Of a stretch of DNA of 10,011 nt, positions 6,172 to 10,011 are shown one piece after another. The first letter of the stretch is position 1. Each line of letters opens with the position of its first letter. Source of the DNA: an uncultured Brevinema sp. (lineage in GTDB: Bacteria; Spirochaetota; Brevinematia; Brevinematales; Brevinemataceae); assembly GCA_947036575.1 (NCBI GenBank), contig CAMQSH010000063.1, positions 1 through 10,011 of the forward strand. The letters are read 5' to 3'. The translations under genes and the position numbers were made by a program. Below the pieces are notes generated by a model, which saw only the letters and a list, made by a program, of their open reading frames with translations, had not been told where the DNA came from and did not search any database.

Positions 6172-6723
6172 ATGAAAAAACTATTACTACTATTTGTTAT
6201 ATTGATGACAGGAGCTACACCAAGTACAGGAAATACGGAATTAGACAAAGGATTAAAAGAAGCTAATGACTATCTTGGAAGTCCTGTTAAAGGAACTCTT
6301 TAGAGAACAACTATGCAGAATGAGTTATTTTGGCTTACTGATCTAACTCTAGGTGATGGGAAATACACGGAAATTACAGTAAATACAGAGGGTAAAAAGC
6401 TTAAAAATATATTTGTGATTACAGGTACTTATGAGATTATCGATGTCAAAAATGAATTTATTCATATCATTGGAGAATCTACAAAAATTAAAGATTTAAA
6501 AGCTTATACAAAAATTTATATTATGAATCCTGATAGTGTTAATATGAAGTCTTTAGGAGGAAATGAGTGGTTTGGTGAATATTCTTCACTAGGGATATAC
6601 CTTGTAAAAATAGAAAATAACAAAATGTATAGGCACTCTCTTTCTCAAGAAGATAATAAGTATTTCTTCAATTACACAAAAGTATTCAATGATGAATCAG
6701 CAGAAATCTTTGAAAAAAAATAA
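6172..6723 (+). pseudogene. Putative secreted protein gene split by in-frame TAG at 6301-6303
   Basis: The frame opens at ATG 6172, six bases after AAGGAG, and encodes a signal peptide: MKK, a leucine-rich core LLLLFVILM and a small-residue region GATPSTG. After 43 codons it meets TAG (6301-6303), then continues open in the same frame to TAA at 6721-6723, 183 codons overall including the TAG position. The downstream part has an ATG at 6313, but only a weak AGAG precedes it, and on its own it would lack the signal peptide. That part is polar and strand-rich, with no cysteine and no membrane helix; I recognise no family. There is no lipobox cysteine, so processing by signal peptidase I is expected. 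It may be a nonsense-mutated gene, a recoded one, or a pair using re-initiation nine bases after the stop. Confidence 0.6.
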
Positions 6724-6740
6724 ACTCAAAATTTTATATA

Positions 6741-6774
6741 AAAAAACACCCTCCGATTTTGGAAGGTGTTTTTA
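6741..6774. terminator. Bidirectional terminator between the secreted-protein gene and the PTS gene
   Basis: A 12-bp stem, AAAACACCCTCC (6743-6754) with GGAAGGTGTTTT (6761-6772), contains one mismatch or wobble and has a six-base loop. T runs follow on both strands. It separates convergent genes ending at 6723 and 6793. Confidence 0.92.
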
Positions 6775-6792
6775 TTTGAAATAATGGTTCTT

Positions 6793-8226
6793 TTATTTAC
6801 TGTCAGGAGTGTTTTCTTCAGAGAATAATTTGTTGTCATAAGCTTTGAAGAAAGGATAATATATGGCTGTTGTAAGACATAAATTAACAAAGAAGAGTAC
6901 AAAAGCTCGCCAATCTCCACCTGTTGCAATAAAAGCATAAATAGGTCCAGGTAAAGTCCACATAGCTGTAGCTACCGTACGATTGACTAATTCAAAGTGA
7001 ATAGCTAGATAAGCTACTGTCATATTGACAAGAGGTCCTAAAATAAAAGGAATGATGAAATAACTATTGGCAACAATAGGAGTTCCAAAAATAATAGGTT
7101 CATTGATATTAACCATACTAGGGACAATAGCTGTTTTCCCAAAAGTTTTTAGATATTCAGAACGTGCTACAAAAGCTAATAACAGAGCCAATCCTAAAGT
7201 AGCACCACCGCCTCCTAACCAAACAAAAGCCATGAAAAATTGATTAGTAACAAGGTGGGGAATAGGTTCACCATTGATAAGAGCTTGAGAATTACTGTGT
7301 AAAAATTGAATGAAAACAGGGGTAACAAATGCATTCACCATAGCTGCTCCATGGATACCTGCTACCCAAAATAGAGATATAAAAAATGTTACCAAGAATG
7401 CTCCTATATAAGAATCAATAATCCATGGAAGCCAGAAGAATAGTTTTTGGAGAAGGGTATGAAGATTGATGATTCCTTCAGGGAAATAAGTAGGTAACAG
7501 TGCTGGAATCAAATGTAATAATCCAAATAAAGATACAGTAGCTAATAGAGGGAGTAAAGAATCAAAAGCCTTACCTACAGCATCTGGGACACCTTCAGGC
7601 ATAGAAATGGTCCATTTTTTCTCACGAAAAGTTGTCATAATTTTTCCTGCGGTAAAGACACATAAGAAACCTACAAAAAGTCCTTTACTTCCTAAATATT
7701 CAACAGGGATATTTAGCCCAAGATTTTGAGACTTCCCTACAAAAGTAGTAATCATCTGCCCTATAGCAATTGTTTCAGGGCTAATCTGTTGTAATAATTC
7801 TATATTTTCTGCGGTAACTTCTATAGTTTTTTGTATTGCAGGACGACTAATAGCTGGAGTCCATTTCATAGTCATAAAAAATGCAACGATAGAAAGCATG
7901 CTCATAGAAATAGGAGTTAAATTATTTAGTTTTGCGTAAACAGAAGCAATTCCAAATACACTAAATAAAGCGATCACATTCATTGTCGCTTCATAAGGCA
8001 TAAGGACAACAGTGCGATTATTTGCTATCCATTTGAGAATGTTACTTGTTTCATACCAAGAGGCGGGAACAGGAGGGTAGGCGATCAATAGGAAAAAACT
8101 ACCTATAATCGCAAGTCCCATAACTCCGACCATACCATCTTTAATACAAGTGATGTACATATTATTAGACAGAGCCCCTAATTTTGGCACTAATTTTTCT
8201 TCTATCCATGTAGCTATTTTTGGCAT
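6793..8226 (-). CDS. celB: PTS lactose/cellobiose-family EIIC permease
   Basis: This is a 477-residue membrane permease that would move a sugar, typically a beta-diglucoside or chitobiose-type disaccharide, across the membrane while it is phosphorylated. The N-terminal LVPKLGALSNNMYI is typical of CelB-type EIIC. Substrate-site residues known from ChbC are visible as H292 in WVAGIHGA (288-295) and E376 in NINEPIIFG (373-381). About ten membrane segments are spread along the chain. It starts at ATG 8224-8226 behind AAGGGG and lies 31 bases after cstA with no terminator between, so the two are probably co-transcribed. It lacks fused EIIA or EIIB domains and none is encoded nearby, so it needs partners from elsewhere. 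The sugar cannot be stated from sequence. Confidence 0.9.
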   Translation of the reverse strand: MPKIATWIEEKLVPKLGALSNNMYITCIKDGMVGVMGLAIIGSFFLLIAYPPVPASWYETSNILKWIANNRTVVLMPYEATMNVIALFSVFGIASVYAKLNNLTPISMSMLSIVAFFMTMKWTPAISRPAIQKTIEVTAENIELLQQISPETIAIGQMITTFVGKSQNLGLNIPVEYLGSKGLFVGFLCVFTAGKIMTTFREKKWTISMPEGVPDAVGKAFDSLLPLLATVSLFGLLHLIPALLPTYFPEGIINLHTLLQKLFFWLPWIIDSYIGAFLVTFFISLFWVAGIHGAAMVNAFVTPVFIQFLHSNSQALINGEPIPHLVTNQFFMAFVWLGGGGATLGLALLLAFVARSEYLKTFGKTAIVPSMVNINEPIIFGTPIVANSYFIIPFILGPLVNMTVAYLAIHFELVNRTVATAMWTLPGPIYAFIATGGDWRAFVLFFVNLCLTTAIYYPFFKAYDNKLFSEENTPDSK

Positions 8227-8257
8227 ATTATAACCCCTTATATATTATATTATCATT

Positions 8258-9718
8258 TTAAATGTTTTTGGCTTTTTTACTAAGTAAAACATGAGCTGTA
8301 ATAAGACTGATAAACCCAACAGAAATTCCTATAATACGAGAAATTTCGTAAGGAAGTCTAAATCCTAATTGATCAGTTAAAATATAAGTAAGACATACTG
8401 ATGTCATGAATGCTGCAGGAATTGTTGTAAGCCAATGTTTTTTAATACCATTTTTTTGAGTTGCAAAATAACCTGTTCCCATCCATAAAGCAAAAGCAGC
8501 TAAAGTTTGATTGGAGAAGGCAAAATATCTCCACAATAAACTAAAATCAATATAATTAAGGGCTAAACCTAATATTATTAAAGGAAGTAAAATAATTAAA
8601 CGATTTTTAAAAGAATTTTGCGGAATATTAAACATATCACCAAGCGTTAATCTCATGGAGCGGAAACAAGTATCTCCACTTGTAACAGGACATACTATTA
8701 CACCTAAAACTGCTAAAACACCACCAAAAGTGCCTAATAATGCTAAAGAAATAGTATTAACAACATTACCTGGATTATTTAATGCACCACCTTCAAACAT
8801 AGCATTTACAGTGTCTACAGCACTACTACCATCTTGTCCTGCAAAAAATGCCATAGGTACAGCTGCCCAAATCATAGCAATAATACCTTCTAAGATCATA
8901 GAACCATAAAAAGCTGTTCTAGCTTGTTTTTCGTTAGTAACACAACGTGCCATCATTGGAGTTTGTGTAGCATGAAAACCACTACAAGCTCCACAAGCAA
9001 TAGTTAGAAATAAAAATGGAAAAATAGGAATATTTTGAGGATGAATATTAGCAAATCCTTCAAAAGGAATATTATAACCACCTCTTAGTAATTGTATCAA
9101 AAGAGCTACCGCTGTTATTAGTAATAAAGCTCCCAAAAAAGGATAGATCGGTGCTATTATTTTGTCAATAGGTAGAAAAGCTGCTAAGAAATAATATCCT
9201 AAAATTATATAAAAAAATGTATTAACATTCATCCATTCAGGTAGAGATAACAAACCATCTGTTAAGCTAAAGAGCATAGCTGCAGGTCCTTTTGCAAAGA
9301 TCACGGCTAAGAGCATTAATAAAATAAGAGAAAATCCCCTCATAACTTGTTGAGGAATAGGTCCTAAATAAACTCCTACAAGCTCACCTACAGATTGACC
9401 TTTATTACGAATAGAGGTTATTCCTACTATCATATCGTGAACGGCTCCTGCAAAGACACAACCAAAAGCGATCCATAGGAAAGCAGCTGGTCCAAATAAT
9501 GCTCCAGCAATAGGACCATAAATAGGACCTAAGCCAGCTATATTCAAAAACTGAATCATCACAATACGCCATAAAGGGAGTGGAACATAATCTACACCAT
9601 CTGCCATCGCAATGGCAGGGGTGGGTTTATCACTAATACCAATAATTTTTTCAACAATAGATCCATAAATAAAGTAGCCCAAGAGTAGCACAGCTACTCC
9701 AATAAAAAATAGACTCAT
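8258..9718 (-). CDS. cstA: CstA-family carbon starvation protein (peptide or pyruvate transporter)
   Basis: This is a 486-residue polytopic membrane protein of the CstA family. Diagnostic blocks are GVDYVP (41-46), QFLNIAGLGPIYGPIAG (56-72), GAVHDM (91-96), GQSVGEL (107-113), then ACGACSGFHATQTPM and VTSGDTCFRS in the second half. The length matches the short form found in many anaerobes rather than the roughly 700-residue E. coli CstA. Family members have been linked to peptide uptake on starvation and to pyruvate import; which applies here is not visible. The start ATG 9716-9718 is preceded by AGGAAG. A strong promoter lies upstream, and the PTS permease gene follows after 31 bases as the second gene of the operon. 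No regulatory dyad was seen near this promoter. Confidence 0.92.
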   Translation of the reverse strand: MSLFFIGVAVLLLGYFIYGSIVEKIIGISDKPTPAIAMADGVDYVPLPLWRIVMIQFLNIAGLGPIYGPIAGALFGPAAFLWIAFGCVFAGAVHDMIVGITSIRNKGQSVGELVGVYLGPIPQQVMRGFSLILLMLLAVIFAKGPAAMLFSLTDGLLSLPEWMNVNTFFYIILGYYFLAAFLPIDKIIAPIYPFLGALLLITAVALLIQLLRGGYNIPFEGFANIHPQNIPIFPFLFLTIACGACSGFHATQTPMMARCVTNEKQARTAFYGSMILEGIIAMIWAAVPMAFFAGQDGSSAVDTVNAMFEGGALNNPGNVVNTISLALLGTFGGVLAVLGVIVCPVTSGDTCFRSMRLTLGDMFNIPQNSFKNRLIILLPLIILGLALNYIDFSLLWRYFAFSNQTLAAFALWMGTGYFATQKNGIKKHWLTTIPAAFMTSVCLTYILTDQLGFRLPYEISRIIGISVGFISLITAHVLLSKKAKNI

Positions 9719-9754
9719 AGTATCTTCCTAAATATAATTTTGTTTATATATTAT

Positions 9755-9782
9755 ATTATAATTCATAAATAATTTTTGTCAA
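9755..9782 (-). promoter_or_regulatory. Promoter for the cstA-PTS operon
   Basis: On the minus strand a perfect TTGACA (9782-9777) and a perfect TATAAT (9760-9755) are 16 bases apart, giving a leader of about 30 bases before cstA. Confidence 0.82.
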
Positions 9783-9805
9783 TAGGGAATTTGTTCTACA
9801 AGAGT

Positions 9806-9856
9806 ATTGCTATTCGCATTAAAATTTTATATAATAAAGGGATAATTAATAAGGAA
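9806..9856 (+). repeat. Promoter-leader repeat, copy 2 (vestigial gene start)
   Basis: This is the counterpart of 6115-6165: TTGCTA (9807-9812), 17 bases, TATAAT (9830-9835) and AAGGAA (9851-9856). After it a GTG opens only seven codons before TAA, so the promoter and ribosome site now lead to no real gene. It may still feed transcription into the gene at 9945. Confidence 0.65.
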
Positions 9857-9871
9857 GTGTGAAAATTTTTC

Positions 9872-9900
9872 TTGACAATTAATATGTAAAATTGTACAGT
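9872..9900 (+). promoter_or_regulatory. Promoter for the gene starting at 9945
   Basis: TTGACA (9872-9877), a 17-base spacer and TACAGT (9895-9900) are followed by GAGGT (9932-9936), eight bases before the ATG. Confidence 0.7.
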
Positions 9901-9944
9901 GTAAATAAATATGTGTTACAAATAAATTAATGAGGTAAAATTTA

Positions 9945-10011
9945 ATGGCTAAAAAGAGAACTACATTAGTGAAAGACTTTAGAGAAATTATGGGACGTGG
10001 TGATTTTGAAG
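9945..10011 (+). CDS. Start of a probable ankyrin-repeat-type protein, truncated by the window
   Basis: Only 22 residues are visible (MAKKRTTLVKDF, then REIMGRGDFE), after GAGGT at 9932-9936. This opening resembles the N-termini of some bacterial ankyrin-repeat proteins, where a basic start and a K-D-F-x-E block precede a short helix ending in GD. The evidence is a memory of the pattern, with no complete repeat in view, so the product name is tentative. The gene has its own promoter and possibly a second one from the repeat at 9806-9856. Confidence 0.5.
   Translation, partial: MAKKRTTLVKDFREIMGRGDFE

Noticed and set aside
6726..6938. Minus-strand open frame of 70 codons
   Set aside because: It overlaps the terminator and the 3' end of the PTS gene in a different frame and lacks any start signal.
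8655..8909. Plus-strand open frame of 84 codons opposite cstA
   Set aside because: It is antisense to strongly conserved CstA sequence, with proline- and lysine-rich low-information content typical of a shadow.

Overview
This is an AT-rich bacterial chromosome segment with compact gene spacing. It has near-consensus sigma-70 promoters (TTGACA/TTGACT, 16-18 bp, TATAAT-like), purine-rich Shine-Dalgarno sites and intrinsic terminators, several of which work in both directions. The gene set (sugar PTS, D-lactate dehydrogenase family, CstA, thiamine salvage) fits a low-GC fermentative bacterium. A spirochaete such as Brachyspira or Brevinema, a Fusobacteriota member or a Firmicute are all possible. 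The species cannot be fixed from this window, and no phage, IS element, CRISPR array, rRNA or tRNA was seen.

Layout. Positions 1-629 (minus) hold thiE, behind a complete TPP riboswitch and terminator (about 660-803) and a consensus promoter. Positions 1009-1794 (plus) are a reading frame split by an in-frame TAG; its product ends in a ribosomal L7/L12 C-terminal-like domain. Positions 1972-2214 (minus) encode a small two-helix membrane protein with a zinc ribbon, divergent from yjbQ (2339-2761, plus). A metallo-beta-lactamase-fold hydrolase lies at 2835-3560 (minus). A 366-bp intergenic region follows, holding divergent promoters and a long dyad. Positions 3927-5994 (plus) form an operon of an AEC-family transporter and a D-lactate dehydrogenase-family enzyme. 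Positions 6172-6723 (plus) are a secreted-protein gene, also split by an in-frame TAG. Positions 6793-9718 (minus) form an operon of cstA followed by a lone PTS EIIC of the lactose/cellobiose family. The start of a probable ankyrin-repeat gene (9945, plus) runs off the right edge.

How the parts fit. ThiE is controlled by TPP, and YjbQ has been reported to have secondary thiamine-phosphate synthase activity, so the left end has a thiamine theme. The middle and right parts are fermentation and uptake modules: a 2-hydroxyacid dehydrogenase with an organic-anion carrier, and CstA with a PTS permease.

Points deserving a second look: the riboswitch with a mutually exclusive antiterminator and terminator; two unrelated genes each broken by a single in-frame TAG without frameshift; two intergenic regions that share a back-to-back promoter module; a promoter-leader duplicated at 6115 and 9806; and a 12-bp perfect dyad over the hydrolase promoter.
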